Assembly: GCF_030435805.1 (NCBI RefSeq) | Contig: NC_081291.1 | Span: 11,803,001-11,867,000, forward strand | Length of the DNA stretch: 64,000 bases | DNA from: Mustela lutreola | Taxonomy: Eukaryota > Chordata > Mammalia > Carnivora > Mustelidae | Direction of reading: 5' to 3' | Shown here: positions 44,600 through 56,374 of the stretch, piece by piece | How the letters are laid out: each line of letters starts with the position of its first letter | How positions within the stretch are numbered: position 1 is the stretch's first letter | Position numbers and translations under genes: made by a program | The notes under the pieces: generated by a model | What the model saw: the letters and a program-made list of their open reading frames with translations, nothing else | Databases searched by the model: none | Told to the model about the DNA's origin: nothing

Positions 44600-45045
44600 T
44601 TTCCACTTCCACCTTCAGCAGTGAAATGATCTCTGAGAAGACAACGAAACTGAATTATGTGTTTACTGGGCAGTTATGGAAATTTACTTCAGAAGGTCAG
44701 GCTTTCATCCAAAAGTAAATATTTCCTCCCACCCCTTCATATAGATCATCATTCCTAGTCTAAGATCAAAGAAATAAAGGTTTTGCTTTCCAGATACCTC
44801 AGAGAGACCAGGAACCTCATATCTAACTCACTGATTGATAGAGCTAAGAATTCTTGTATCACTGATGCTGTCTTAATGGCATCCTTATGTTGGTACTGTT
44901 TTCCTATTGATTGAGCTTCCCATTGACATATTCATAATGGGTTTCATTCTGGTACTTTTTTATGGGGAGGGTTCTGCTGGAAGGAAGTGACATTTGAGAT
45001 GTAAGGAGGAAGAGAGACATAGGAATATTTTTTCTTCATTTTTCC
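44600..45045. other. No feature recognised
   Basis: Unique-looking sequence without ORFs, tandem repeats or recognised transposons. Confidence 0.4.
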
Positions 45046-45049
45046 AGCT

Positions 45050-45215
45050 TTTTTTATTTAAATTCAATTAGCCAACATATAGTACATCATTAGTTGCAGA
45101 TGTAGAGTTCAATAATACATCAATTGCATATAACACCCAGTGCTCATCACATCATGTGCCCTCCTTAATGCCCATCACCCAATTATTCCATCTCCCCACC
45201 CCTCCTTTTTCCACT
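45050..45215 (-). mobile_element. Older L1 3' end, antisense
   Basis: 'attcaattagccaacatat', 'catataacacccagtgctc', 'cctccttaatgcccatcac' is an older carnivore L1 3' UTR in reverse. Confidence 0.75.
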
Positions 45216-45273
45216 TTAATTGAAATATAATTGACGTATAAAATTCTGGAAGTTAAAGCATACAACTTGGTGG

Positions 45274-45275
<2 letters not shown>

Positions 45276-45329
<54 letters not shown>
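45276..45329. repeat. (AT)n(AC)n microsatellite
   Basis: About 20 AT units passing into six AC units. Confidence 0.95.
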
Positions 45330-45402
45330 TTGTGAAATGATCACCAGGATACATTAGTGAACACATCTATCACTTCACAGAGTTATCATTTCTTTTTGTT
45401 GT

Positions 45403-45710
45403 TCACTGAGTGAAATAAGTCAAGCAGAAAGAGTCAATTATCATATGGTTTCACTTATTTGTGGAGTGTAACAAATAACATGGAGGACATGGGGAGATGG
45501 AGAGGAGAGGGGAGCTGAGGGAAATTGGAAGGGGAAATGAACCATGAGAGACTATGGACTCTGAAAAGCAACCTGAGGGTTTTGAAGGAGAAGGGGGTGG
45601 GAGGTTGGGGGAACTAGGTGGTGGGTATTGGGGAGGGCACGTATTGCATGGAGCACTGGGTGTGGTGCAAAGCAATAAATACTGTTATGCTGAAAATAAA
45701 TTTTAAAAAA
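45403..45710 (+). mobile_element. 5'-truncated L1 3' end, sense
   Basis: The end of ORF2 (gagtgaaataagtcaagcag), G-rich 3' UTR, and 'ctgttatgctgaaaataaa' tail. No target duplication recognised. Confidence 0.85.
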
Positions 45711-46084
45711 AGAATATAGTTAATAATACCATATTATACCATATTATTATATTATATTAATTATAATTAATATAATAATTAATTATATTATTAATTGTAT
45801 TAATTAATTGTGTAGTAATTAATATGATTATTAAATAGTTAATTATATTATTATGAAGTATTAATACCATATTATTATACCATACTAAAATATTGCTAAC
45901 AGTAGATTTAAGGGATTCCCATCACACACAGAACATGGTAATTACTTGAGGGAATAATGTGCTAAAAAGTTTGATTGTAATAATCATCTCAATATGTATA
46001 TGTATATCAAACAATCATGTTCTTTGTATTAAATATATACAATATTTAACAATGTATTTAATAGTGCAAGATGAAAATTACAGG

Positions 46085-46275
46085 TATTATGGTTTATTTA
46101 CTTTTATTTTTTTAGAAAGGGAGGGGTGAGGGCAGAGGAAGAGATACAGAAAGAATATTAAGCAGGCTCCACACCCATCATGGACCCCAACGCAGGGTTC
46201 AATCCCAACACACTGAAAACATGACCTGACTGAAATAGAGTTGAATGCCTAACCAACTAAATCACACAGGCACCC
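46085..46275 (-). mobile_element. CAN SINE, antisense, diverged
   Basis: TTTATT tail, 'gggaggggtgagggcagagg', and 'aatcacacaggcaccc' at the right. The short direct repeat tgaaaatta lies at 46072 and 46276. Confidence 0.8.
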
Positions 46276-46320
46276 TGAAAATTAGAGTTTTAAAAATAAG
46301 ATCATCAAGAGAAGACTTAT

Positions 46321-46522
46321 TGGGCACCTGGCTGGATCAGCCAGTTAATCTGTCCCTCCTGATTATGGCTTAGGTCATGATCTCACCGTCATGTGACTGA
46401 ACCCCAGGGTGGCACTGCACTCTGCTGGGAGGCTGCTTGAGATTCTTTGCCTTTACCTCTCTTTCTGCCCCTCTCCACACTTGCAAGAGTTTGGTATAAA
46501 TAAATAAAATCATTTTAAAAAG
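46321..46522 (+). mobile_element. CAN SINE, sense, diverged
   Basis: 'gggcacctggctggatcag', 'ggtcatgatctcaccgtcatg', CT-rich middle, 'aaataaataaaatc' tail. Confidence 0.8.
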
Positions 46523-47094
46523 ACAGATGACTTATATTCCCAAAAAAAAAAGAAATAAGAATAAGAATAAGAACATTTACAATGTACTCTGTCCACAACA
46601 TTCAAGTATACAACACAATAAAGTTAACCATAATGACCATGCTGTACATTGTCTTCCCAGAATTCATTCATCTTATAACTAAAGGTTTGTGGGCTTTCAC
46701 CAACATCTTTTCATTACCTCAACCCCAGCCACAGGCAAACATCAACCTACTCTCTGTTTCTATGAGTTGGGATTTTTGTATTTCACATATAAGTGAGATC
46801 ATACAGTATCGGTCTTTCTCTGTCTGATTATTTCACTTAGCATAATGCCCTCGGGGTGGGGGGGCATCCATGTTATAGCAAAGGAAAAGATTTCTTCCCT
46901 TTTTATTGCTGAATTCCACTGTATAAATATGCCATCATCATTAATTCATCTGTTGGTGAATACTCAGCTGTTTCCATGTATTGATTCTTGTAAATAATGT
47001 TTCAATGAATTTAAGGATATAGATATCTGAGATATCCACAAATAAGTGGGAACCAAACCACATACTCATCAACAGCTGGTGAGTGAAAGAAGAA

Positions 47095-47510
47095 AACAAG
47101 AAAGGAATTTTAAAAATCTTTAATTAAATGAAAATGGAAACATGGCCTATCAAAACTTACGGGATGTTGTAAAAGCAACTCTAAGAGGGAATTTCATAAC
47201 TATAAATGTTTACATTAAGAAAATAAAGGAGCCTAAGTGAATAACCTAACTGTTCAAATAATTCAAAGACCTAGAAAAAGAAGAAAAAACTAAGTCCCGA
47301 GCCACAGATGAAAGAAGAAACAAATATCACAGCATACAGAAATGATATATAAACCAGAAAACCAATAGAAAGATTGACAAAGTTAGGAGATAGTTTTTGG
47401 AAAGCTAAGCAAAATTGACAAACCATTTGTTAGAGTAAGAAAAGGGGGGAGGGATAAGATGCAAATAAATAAAATCAGCAGCAAAACATCAAAAGATAAG
47501 TAAAGAATTT
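47095..47510 (+). mobile_element. Old L1 ORF2 fragment, sense
   Basis: Decayed code for the region after the endonuclease ('gcaactctaagagggaattt', 'ctagaaaaagaagaaaaaac', 'cagaaaaccaatagaaag'). It may be the inverted 5' part of the L1M at 45216-47050. Confidence 0.6.
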
Positions 47511-48128
47511 AGTGATAGAGTAAAAACACTTATTCATTCACTCACACTATAACATTTGTAACAACATTTTTACAGAGGGAGATATTAAGTTTATGGCAAT
47601 GGAAAGAGTAATATTTGCAGGTAGCACTGGATATGTTCATCTATAACAGCAAAATCATCCAATTAAATAATATAAAATCTACAGCTATGTTCTTCACTTC
47701 AACCAATAAAACTCTTTAAACATGGACACCAAATATCCCACACTTCAATGAATGGATGTACATCATCATAAACACAATTTCCACAAAGCAATATGGTGTG
47801 ATTGAAAATTTTGCTTAATCCAGTTTCAGGTCTTCACTGATACTAAGCCCGTATTAAGTCTCTTGGCTTATGCAAATTTGTCTTTCACTTGGATTTTGTG
47901 TTTCATAAGCAAATTTTGCTTTCCCATTCTGTGGCCGGGGTACTGTGGATGCTGAGCTGATATGAGAACATGATCATAATGAGGATCATAAAACCCCATG
48001 ACTACAAAACAAACTGGTGGTTAAAGTCTATATTATCAGGAAAAGTATTTAAGCTAGTTATATGGAAAGGAATGCAGACACAGAGTGAAAAATAGTGATC
48101 TCAGAATTTCCTCTATAATAAATTTATA
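47511..48128 (-). other. OR-3 3' flank (minus strand)
   Basis: The reverse complement of about 47950-48125 resembles the OR-1 and OR-2 3' flanks ('ctgagatcact', 'ttataa...'), as expected if OR-3 is an inverted copy of the same unit. The left part (47511-47650) has no recognised feature. Confidence 0.4.
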
Positions 48129-48144
48129 AGAATATCCTCATTTG

Positions 48145-48428
48145 AGGGGCCCTTGGGTGGCTCAGATGGCTAAGCATCTGCCTTTGGCTCAGGTCATGAT
48201 CCCAGGATCCTGGGATAGAGCCCCACATCAGGCTCCCTGCTCGGTGGGGAGTCTGCTTCTCCCTCTCCCACTCGCCCTGCTTGTATTCCCTCTCTTGCTG
48301 TCTCTCCCTCTCTCTCTGTGTGTGTCAAATAAATATTTTTTGTATTTTTTTCATTTATTTATTTTCAGCATAACAGTATCATTATTTTTTCACCACACCC
48401 AGTATTTTTTAAAAATCTTTTAAAAAAA
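48145..48428 (+). mobile_element. CAN SINE with an L1 fragment in its tail, sense
   Basis: Clear head (ggggcccttgggtggctcag) and body. The direct repeat agaata(t/a)cctcatttg lies at 48129-48144 and 48429-48444. The tail holds 51 bp of antisense L1 terminus at 48351-48401 flanked by gtatttttt (48342-48350, 48402-48410). Confidence 0.9.
48351..48401 (-). mobile_element. Tiny L1 3' end (51 bp) in a SINE tail, antisense
   Basis: 'ttttcagcataacagtatc ... caccacaccca' is the antisense terminus of the young L1, with a 9-bp direct repeat around it. Confidence 0.8.
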
Positions 48429-48594
48429 AGAATAACCTCATTTGCAAAACATAATTTATTCCATAAAACTAGTACAGCCCATAATTCTGTGAGATAAGTG
48501 GAAATCTTCAAATTATTTCTGATTGGAGGTTGGAAATAACTTGGAAATTAAGAAAACAAAAAAGAAAAAAATATTGGCTATCAAAAGGAGCAGA

Positions 48595-48787
48595 GGGGTG
48601 CCTGGGTGGCTTAGTGGGTTGGGCCTCTGCCTTTGGCTCAACTCATGATCTCGGGGTCCTGGGATCTAGTCCCACATCAGGCTCTCTGCTTGGCAGGGAG
48701 CCTGCTTCCCCCCTCTCTCTCTGCCTGCCTCTCTGCCTACTTGTAATCTCTCTATGTGCATCAAATAAATAAATAAAATCCCTTTTT
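48595..48787 (+). mobile_element. CAN SINE, sense
   Basis: 'ggggtgcctgggtggcttag', 'ctgcctgcctctctgccta' and an AAATA tail. The direct repeat aaaagga(g/a)caga lies at 48583-48594 and 48788-48799. The 3' half is of the musteloid-like type. Confidence 0.9.
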
Positions 48788-48959
48788 AAAAGGAACAGAA
48801 AGTTTAATGAAACAGTTGAACTTAAGAAAACGTGACTCTCCAGGGCACAAATACAGGGATTGAGTTCTTATTTCATGATCCTATCAAAGATTAACAATTT
48901 CTGTCTGTTAGGAATTAGCCTTCAATAACAGGTACTTTTTGGGGGAAAAAATGGAACTT

Positions 48960-49889
48960 TCATGGCTTCCTTCTGAAAAATACATTTAGAGCCCCCTTTA
49001 TGTCTCTGTTCCTCAAACTGTAGATGAAGGGATTCAGCATGGGTGTGACCACTGTGTACATCACTGAGGCCATTGCACTTGAGTGGGAGCTCTGGGGAGC
49101 AGCAGAGATAAGGTACACTCCTAGGCCTGTACAGTAAAATAAGGAGACAACGGAGAGGTGAGATGCACAGGTGGAAAATGCTTTGTACTTCCCCTGAGTT
49201 GTTGAGATCCCACATATGGAGGAAACTATCTTAGAGTATGAGTAAAGGACCCCAGCCAGGGGAGCAGCAACCAGCAGCACAGTTGCAAAATACATCACCA
49301 TGTCATTAAGAAAGGTATCAGAACAAGCAAGTTGGATCATCTGATTGAGTTCACAGAAAAAGTGGGGGATTTCTACCTCTGTACAGAAGGACAGCCTCAA
49401 CACCATTAGGGTTTGTAACAGTGAATGCAGAACACTCATGATCCAGGACACTAAAACCAATAGTCCACAGAGCCGGGGGCTCATGGTGACCATGTAATGT
49501 AGGGGGTGACAGATGGCCACAAAGCGGTCGTAAGCCATCACAGTCAGGAGGAAGTTGTCCAAACCTACAAAAAGTATGAAAAAGTACATCTGTATGATAC
49601 AACTTTCATAAGTTATGACCTTTTTCTGCGTTTGTATATTCACCAGCATCTTAGGGACAGTGGTGGAGGTGAAACAGATGTCTACAAGGGACAGATTGGC
49701 CAGGAAGAAGTACATGGGGGTGTAGAGGTGGGAGTCTGAGCTGACAGCCAGGATGATGAGCAGGTTCCCAAGAATGATGACCAGGTACATGGATAGAAAC
49801 AGACCAAAGAGGAAGGGTTGCAGTTCTCGTTCCTCTGAAAATCCCAGAAGAAGAAATTCTGAAATTTGTGTATCATTCTCCAGTTCCAT
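48960..49889 (-). CDS. Olfactory receptor, family 7-like (OR-3)
   Basis: A 309-residue intronless odorant receptor on the minus strand. Motifs: NDT glycosylation site at 5-7, GN at 41-42, PMYFFL at 58-63, C97 and C179, [15 protein letters not shown] from 118, [10 protein letters not shown] at 236-245 and [12 protein letters not shown] at 283-294. The open frame extends 31 codons upstream to 49982, but the added peptide is encoded by the pyrimidine tract and acceptor of the exon, so MELENDTQ at 49889 is taken as the start. It matches consensus family 7 motifs better than OR-1 ([12 protein letters not shown] intact). Basic C terminus RRKP. No stops or frameshifts. Opposite orientation to OR-1 and OR-2, with its own upstream block at 54400-55180, so the whole unit is inverted. 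Confidence 0.95.
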   Translation of the reverse strand: MELENDTQISEFLLLGFSEERELQPFLFGLFLSMYLVIILGNLLIILAVSSDSHLYTPMYFFLANLSLVDICFTSTTVPKMLVNIQTQKKVITYESCIIQMYFFILFVGLDNFLLTVMAYDRFVAICHPLHYMVTMSPRLCGLLVLVSWIMSVLHSLLQTLMVLRLSFCTEVEIPHFFCELNQMIQLACSDTFLNDMVMYFATVLLVAAPLAGVLYSYSKIVSSICGISTTQGKYKAFSTCASHLSVVSLFYCTGLGVYLISAAPQSSHSSAMASVMYTVVTPMLNPFIYSLRNRDIKGALNVFFRRKP

Positions 49890-49925
49890 GTCACTGATGT
49901 GACTACAAAAACAAAAAAGAAAGAA
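49890..49925 (-). promoter_or_regulatory. OR-3 splice acceptor and 5' UTR stub
   Basis: On the minus strand a strong pyrimidine tract (ttctttcttttttgtttttg) leads to AG at 49904-49903. The exon then starts TCACATC, 13 nt before the ATG. It is the best of the three acceptors. Confidence 0.72.
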
Positions 49926-50044
49926 CATGACAAAATCATGCATTACGAACCTGGCAAGTGCATTATTTTTTATATTCTTCACTCAAACAATTAATATTTA
50001 TGTTTATATGGCACATAATAAAAACACTAAAAACTAGGAATGGA

Positions 50045-50904
50045 AGGAAACACTCTCAACATAAAGCCATTCATGAAAACCCACAGCAAACATGGTTCTC
50101 ACTGGGGATAGAGGGAACATTTTTCCTCTATGATCAAGAACACGCAAGGATGCCCACTTTCCTGACTTCTACTCAACATAACACTGGAATTTCTAGACAG
50201 AGAAACTAAAGAAATAATGAGTGGCATCCAAACTGGAAAGGAAGAAATAAAGTATGTGTGTAAATGATGTTCTCTTATATGTAGTAAATACCAAAGATGC
50301 CACAAACACTAACAAAACTATTAAATTAATTCAACCAAGTAACTGGATACAAAACCAACCCTCAAAAAATCTGTTGCATATCTATATAGGAGATGTGCAA
50401 ATCTGAAAAGGAAATAAAATAATTCCATCTATGTGACATCCAAATGAATAAGACTATCACCTCACATCAGTCAGAAAGGTTAGTATAGAAGGACAAGAAA
50501 TGACAAGGTTTTTTAAGATTTTATTTATTCACTTGACAGACAGAGATCACAAGTAGGCAGAGAGAGGCAGGCAGAGAGAGAGAGGAGGAAGCAGGTTCCC
50601 CGCTAAGCAAAGAGCCCAATGCAGGGCTCAATCCCAGGACTCTGAGATCATGACCTGAGCTGAAGGCAGAGGCTTAACCCACTGAGCCACCCAGGTTCCC
50701 CAAGAAATGACAAGTTTTGAGGAGGCTGTGAAGAAGAGGACACATTCATGCACTTTGGTGGGAATGCAAACTGGTGTAGCCACTATGGAAAGCACTATGA
50801 GGTTCTTCAAAAACTTAAAAATAGGAATACCACATGATCATGTATTACACTTCCCAAAGAAGACAAAAAGCACTCATTTGAAAATATATATGCACCCAAA
50901 TATA
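50045..50904 (+). mobile_element. Old L1 ORF2 fragments, sense, split by a SINE
   Basis: Decayed reverse-transcriptase and downstream ORF2 code ('ggatgcccactttcctgac', 'aactggatacaaaaccaac', 'cctcacatcagtcagaaagg'; then 'ggtgggaatgcaaactggtg' after the SINE). Confidence 0.7.
50508..50700 (-). mobile_element. CAN SINE, antisense
   Basis: TTTATTTATT tail, 'agtaggcagagagaggcag', 'actgagccacccaggttcccc' end. The 14-bp target duplication caagaaatgacaag lies at 50494-50507 and 50701-50714. Confidence 0.93.
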
Positions 50905-52203
50905 TAGTGGAAAAAGACAGTCTCTTCAATAAATGGTGCTGGGAAAACTGGACAGCTATAAGTAGAAGAATGAAACTCGACCATTCTCTTACACCATACA
51001 CACAGATAAACTTGAAATGGATAAAAAACCTCAACATGAGACAGGAATCCATCAGAATCCTAGAGGAGAACATAGGCAGTAATCTCTTCGATATCAGCCA
51101 CAGCAACTTCTTTCAAGATATGTCTCCAAGGGCAAAGGAAACAAAAGCGAAAATAAACTTTTGGGTCTTCATCAAAATCAAAAGTTTCTGCACAGCAAAG
51201 GAAACAGTCAAGAAAACAAAGAGGCAACCCACGGAATGGGAGAAGATATTTGCAAATGACAGTACAGACAAAAGGTTTATATCCAGGATCTATAATGAAC
51301 TCCTCAAACTCAACATACACAAAACAGGCAAACACATCAAAAAATGGGCAGAAGATATGAACAGAGACTTCTCCGATCAAGACATACAAATGGCTATCAG
51401 ACACATGAAAAAATGTTCATCATCACTAGCCCTCAGGGAGACTCAAATTAAAACCACATTGAGATATCACCTTACACCAGTTAGAATGGCCAAAATTAAA
51501 AGACGGGAAACAACGTGTTGGAGAGGATGCGGAGAAAGGGGAACCCTCTTACACTGTTGATGGGAATGCAAGTTGGTGCAGCCTCTTTGGAGATTGTGGA
51601 GATTCCTCAAGAAACTAAAAATAGAACTTCCCTATGACCCTGCAATTGCACTCCTGGGTGTTTGCCCCAAAGATACAGATGTCGTGAAAAGAAGGGCCAT
51701 CTGTACCCCAATGTTTATAGCAGCAATGGCCACGGTCACCAAACTGTGGAAAGAACCAAGATACCCTTCAAGGGACGAATGGATAAGGAAGATGTGGTCC
51801 ATATACACTATGGAGTATTATGCCTCCATCAGAAAGGATGAATACCCAATTTTTGTAGCAACATGGACAGGACTGGGAGAGATTATGCTGAGTGAAATAA
51901 GTCAAGCAGAGAGAGTCAATTATCATATGGTTTCACTTATTTGTGGAGCATAACAAATAGCATGGAGGACATAGGGAGTTAGAAAGGCGAAGGAAGTTGG
52001 GGGAAATTGGAAGGGAAGATGAATCATGAGAGACTATGAACTCTGAAAAACAATCTGAGGGGTTTGAAGTGGCAGGGGGATGGGAGGTTGGGGTAGCAGG
52101 TGGTGGGTATTCTAGAGGGCATGGATTGCATGGAGCACTGGGTGTGGAGAAAAAATAATGAATACTGTTATGCTTAAAATAAATAAATTTAATTTTAAAA
52201 AAA
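50905..52203 (+). mobile_element. 5'-truncated L1, sense
   Basis: Sense ORF2 from the [17 protein letters not shown] code to VSLICGA, then 3' UTR and tail. The frame is open 50907-51560, stops where TGA replaces TGG in the HCW motif, and reopens 51573-51953 in a shifted frame. It lies inside the presumed OR-3 intron. Confidence 0.9.
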
Positions 52204-52529
52204 TCCTTTGAGATGCTGATACTTATAGATAATGGGTACACAATATATGGGTATATAATAATAATGGGCAAAACAAAATGGTGACCAAATATATGAGTTT
52301 TGCTCTAACACACTAGTAGCTTATGAAAGCAACATGAAATCTCTTCCACACCCATCAGCCTGCCAAAAAATTTAAAGAGCTATCACATCAATTGGGATTG
52401 GAACTTTAAAACAGGTAGCAAAGTGGTACTCCTTAATTTTATTGCAGAAATATGATGTGCTATAACATTTGGTGGAAATATTGAAACAGCTATAAATATT
52501 AAAATATATATATATGTATTGTTTACTTC

Positions 52530-52590
52530 AGGGTTTCTCAATTTCAGCACTACTGACATTCTGGCCAAGATCATTCTCTGAGGTAGGGCC
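52530..52590. repeat. MER20-like remnant
   Basis: 'gggtttctcaatttcagcac' and 'attctggccaagatcattctc' match the end of MER20 by eye. It is followed by about 30 bp that look like antisense L1 ORF2 (aagttctatttttaatttc). Confidence 0.55.
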
Positions 52591-52819
52591 ATAGGCAAGT
52601 TCTATTTTTAATTTCTTGAGAACAAGCATTTAAACAAAATCTCAAAATATTTTTATATGATTGATATAATATCAAGTTAAAGAGAAAAAATGTGAAAAAT
52701 TTTCAAAAAAGTGTTAATGACACACCTGAAATACTATGCAATCACTGGAATAATGAATTAGGATTATACTTGTTGTGGAGTCTCTGGAACGTATTATTGA
52801 AGGAGACAAGCATTTTTAA

Positions 52820-53650
52820 AAATGGAGAGGAGAAGGGAGTTGAGGGAAATTGGAGGGAGATGAACCATCAGGGAGATTCAAATTAAAACCACATTGAGAT
52901 ACCACCTTACACCAGTTAGAATGGCCAAAATTAGCAAGACAGGAAACAATGTGTGTTGGAGAGGATGTGGAGAAAGGGGAACCCTCTTACACTGTTGGTG
53001 GGAATGCAAGTTGGTGCAGCCTCTTAGGAGAACAATGTGAAGATTCCTTAAGAAACTAAAAATAGAACTTCCCTATGACCCTGCAATTGCACTCCTGGGT
53101 GTTTGCCCCAAAGATACAGATGTCGTGAAAAGAAGGGCTATCTGTAACCCAATGTTTATAGCAGCAATGGCCGCGGTCACCAAACTGTGGAAAGAACCAA
53201 GATACCCTTCAAGGGACGAATGGATAAGGAAGATGTGGTCCATATACACTATGGAGTATTATGCCTCCATCAGAAAGGATGAATACCCAATTTTTGTAGC
53301 AACATGGACGGGACTGGGAGAGATTATGCTGAGTGAAATAAGTCAAGCAGAGAGAGTCAATTATCATATGGTTTCACTTATTTGTGGAGCATAACAAATA
53401 GCATGGAGGACATGGGGAGTTAGAGAGGAGAAGGAAGTTGGGGGAAATTGGAAGGGAAGGTGAATCATGAGAGACTATGGACTCTGAAAAATAACCTGAA
53501 GATTTTGAAGGGGCGGGGGGTGGGAGGTTGGGGAACCAGTTGGTGGGTATTAGAAAGGGCACGGGTTGCATGGAGCACTGGGTGTGGTGCAAAAATAATG
53601 AATACTGTTATGCTGAAAATAAAAAATAAATTTAAGACAATAAATAAATT
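52820..53650 (+). mobile_element. Chimeric L1 3' part, sense
   Basis: A 48-bp piece of 3' UTR (52820-52868) is joined directly to ORF2 code from the region before [11 protein letters not shown], continuing to VSLICGA, 3' UTR and tail. The last 89 codons (53125-53394) are open and nearly identical to those at 51697-51953, sharing PRYPSRDEW and [10 protein letters not shown]. Confidence 0.85.
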
Positions 53651-53734
53651 TTTTTAAAAAGAAATTAGAAAAAATAAAAAATAAATAAAAATAAAATTTT
53701 AAAAAAGTCTGCATGGGAGTTAAAGACCATTTAC

Positions 53735-53820
53735 AATGAGCATAAGATTATATATACGCATATATATTTATACTATATATATGCATATATGTTTTTTATA
53801 TATATAAATTTATGTGTATG
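53735..53820. repeat. AT-rich low-complexity tract
   Basis: TATATA/CATATA runs with palindromic stretches. Confidence 0.85.
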
Positions 53821-53859
53821 AATATTTGTGTGTGCATGATATAGAAACATAACTTTAAG

Positions 53860-53975
53860 TAGGTCATGTGTTGTGATAAGCACTGGGTATTATATGCACC
53901 TAATGAATCTTTGAACATTACATCAAAAACTAATGATTTATTATATGTTGGCTAACTGAACATAATAAAAAAAAG
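53860..53975 (+). mobile_element. Short older L1 3' end, sense
   Basis: 'gataagcactgggtattatatg', 'acatcaaaaactaatgat', 'taactgaacataat' and an A-run. Confidence 0.75.
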
Positions 53976-54399
53976 AAACAAAGAGCTTAAGGAACAAAGG
54001 ATAGCACTTAGAGTGAGATTAGGTTAGGCACAACTGTTTGAAACACAATGACAATCTAAAACTATCTTTATAGAGCAGTATAAAATACTATTAATGTAAT
54101 CACATCAATGTGGATTACTGATTTGAGATGAAAGCTAAAGGCTAGATAACAGAAAAACCTGGCTGGCTCAGTCAGGAGATTGTGTTGTTCTTGATCTAGG
54201 GGTTGTTCTCATTAAATTGGCTTAAAGGAATAAACGCCCTCCCTTGACTGCATATCCCTCCTGGCTGACATCCTAAATCTCTAATCCCCTTAATTGCAAA
54301 GGTGTTTGGACTCATGTTCTACTCTTATTGGGACCACTTTCTGCCACCCATCACCACTCTTCCATCAGCACTACTTAATCCTCAACAATCTCCCCTGCG
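53976..54399. other. No gene recognised
   Basis: Unique-looking sequence just beyond the donor side of the OR-3 upstream block. No repeat or ORF is supported. Confidence 0.4.
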
Positions 54400-55180
54400 T
54401 AGATAATTTCAATGTTTACTTCTATCTTTAGGATCATAAATAAATCTATTCATTAGTTAATCAAGCAAGCCAACAACCACAGTGATGTCCCAATGCTGGA
54501 CTAGGCTTGGTTGGCTCTCATGTGGCTTCAGGTAACTGTTCTCACCCTTCTTTCTCTCTGGCCCTTTCCTGCTGGGTTTTGGACTCACCTGCATGAGGGT
54601 CTCCATGAGGAAGTCTGAATTCCTCCCTCGTGGTTGATGATGGAAACTGAAGCTCTGTTCTCAAATAATACAGCAGAAATCTCCTAACCAGACCTAGGAC
54701 TCCAGAAAAAATACCCAAGTCCCATTTCATCCAAGGTCATACCTGCTGAGAGGCAACAGCCAAAGAGATATTTACAGCTCCCTATCTCCTCTTTAGGCTT
54801 ATTTCCCTCCTGTTACTTCAACCCCTGGGCACATCATCTCCCAGAGGACATTGCTCTATACAGATCAGAATACAGATAGGAATTTTTTTTTCCTGTCATT
54901 TCCCTGCACCCCAGAGACAAGTTTTTGAAGTCAAATGAATCCACTTATTACTCTTCCCCGAACTCACCCACCTCCCACAGAGCTAACCTCCTAGCACTTT
55001 ATCCCAACCCTGAGTTAATGATATCTCCAAATCTAAGAGTGAAGAGTTTTTTCTTATTAGGTTCCTTTGGTTTCCCAAATATTGACTCCTGGTGGGACAC
55101 AGCACTGATATCTCAAGAAGATTGCTATTCCCCTCCTTCAACAAGGTGAAGAAAGGTATTCCTTTTATGTAAAACCACAG
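54400..55180 (-). promoter_or_regulatory. OR-3 upstream block: candidate 5' noncoding exon and promoter (copy C)
   Basis: Read on the minus strand, this follows copies A and B. It has 'gggagctgtaaatatctc' (rc of about 54765-54782), 'agaacagagcttc', 'gggaggaattcag' (shared with copy A), and a donor CAG|GTGAGT with GTGAGT as the reverse complement of 54583-54588. Its far end (to 55180) resembles 18165-18420 ('gggaatagcaat'). It is 4.7 kb upstream of the OR-3 acceptor. Confidence 0.6.
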
Positions 55181-55733
55181 GTACTACATTCCTTGACTTC
55201 CATGTCACTTTTGCCAAAACAGTAAGAGTTCAATGCTTTAACATAAATTAATACATGTCTTAATTTATAAAACATATAGTGGGTGTATTTTTTAATTTAA
55301 ACTCAATTAATTAAGATATAATTATTATGTTTCAGGGGTACAGATCTATGATTCATCAGTCTTACACAATACCCAGTGCTTACAGAATTACAGTCTTACA
55401 CAATACCCAGTGCTTATTTGAGGCATACCCTCCCCAATGTCCATCACCCAGTCACCTCATCCCTCTACCCAACCTCTCTGCTAGCAGCCCTCAGTTTGTT
55501 TCCTGTGATTAAGTCTCATATGGTTGCCTCCCTCTCTGTTTTCATCTTGTTTCATTTTTTTCCTCTCTTCTCCTATAATCTTATGCCTTATTTCTTAAAT
55601 TTCACATATTGGTGAGATCATATGATAAATGTCTTTCTCTGATTGACTTATTTCACTTAGCATAATACCCTCTAGTTTCATCCACATCATTGAAAATGGC
55701 AAGATTTCATTTTTTTGATGGCGGAGTAGTATT

Positions 55734-55734
<1 letters not shown>

Positions 55735-55777
<43 letters not shown>

Positions 55778-55840
55778 GATAGATGATAGATGATAGATAT
55801 AGATATCAATATATATCTATATTGATATCTCTATCTATCT
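55735..55840. repeat. (GT)n and (GATA)-type microsatellite with palindrome
   Basis: About 18 GT units, then GATA/TGATAGA units, then a palindromic agatatagatatcaatata...tctatattgatatc stretch, inside the old L1. Confidence 0.9.
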
Positions 55841-56374
55841 ACCACCTCCATTCATCTGTCAATGGACATCTAGGCTCCTTCCATAGTTTGCCTATTGTGG
55901 AAATTGCTGCTATAAACATTGGGGTGGAGGTGCCCCTTTGAATAACTACATTTGTATCTTTAGGGTAAATATCCAATAGTGCAATTTCTGGCTCATAGAG
56001 CAGCTCTACTTTCAACTTTTTGAGGAACTTCCATACTGCTTTCCAGAGTGCCTGCACCAGCTTGCATATGCACCAATAGAGTAAGAGGGTTCCCCTATCT
56101 CCACATACATACTCACCATCATCTGTCATTTCCTGACTTGTTAATTTTAGCCATTCTGCCTGATGTGAGGTGGTATCTCATTGTGGTTTTGATTTGTATT
56201 TCCCTGATGCCAAATGATGTTGAGCACTTTTTCATGTGTCTGTTGGCCATTTGGATCTCTTCCAAGGAAAAATGTCTGTTCATGTCTTCTGCCCATATCT
56301 TGATTGGATTATTTTTTCTTTGTGTGTTGAGTTTAATAAATTCTTTATATATTTCGGATACAAGCCCTTAATCT

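Larger units (their letters stand above)
45216..47050 (-). mobile_element. Very old L1 (L1M-type) 3' part, antisense, heavily interrupted
   Basis: 'ttaattgaaatataattgac' start, 'gaaatgatcaccaggat', and later 'catataagtgagatcata' and 'attcatctgttggtgaa' are the antisense of an L1MA/L1MB-like 3' UTR and ORF2 end. Interruptions: microsatellite 45276-45329, L1 45403-45710, AT-rich 45720-45900, and two SINEs. Confidence 0.65.

Noticed and set aside
49890-49982. Longer OR-3 start with 31 extra codons
   Set aside because: The added peptide is the translated pyrimidine tract and acceptor.
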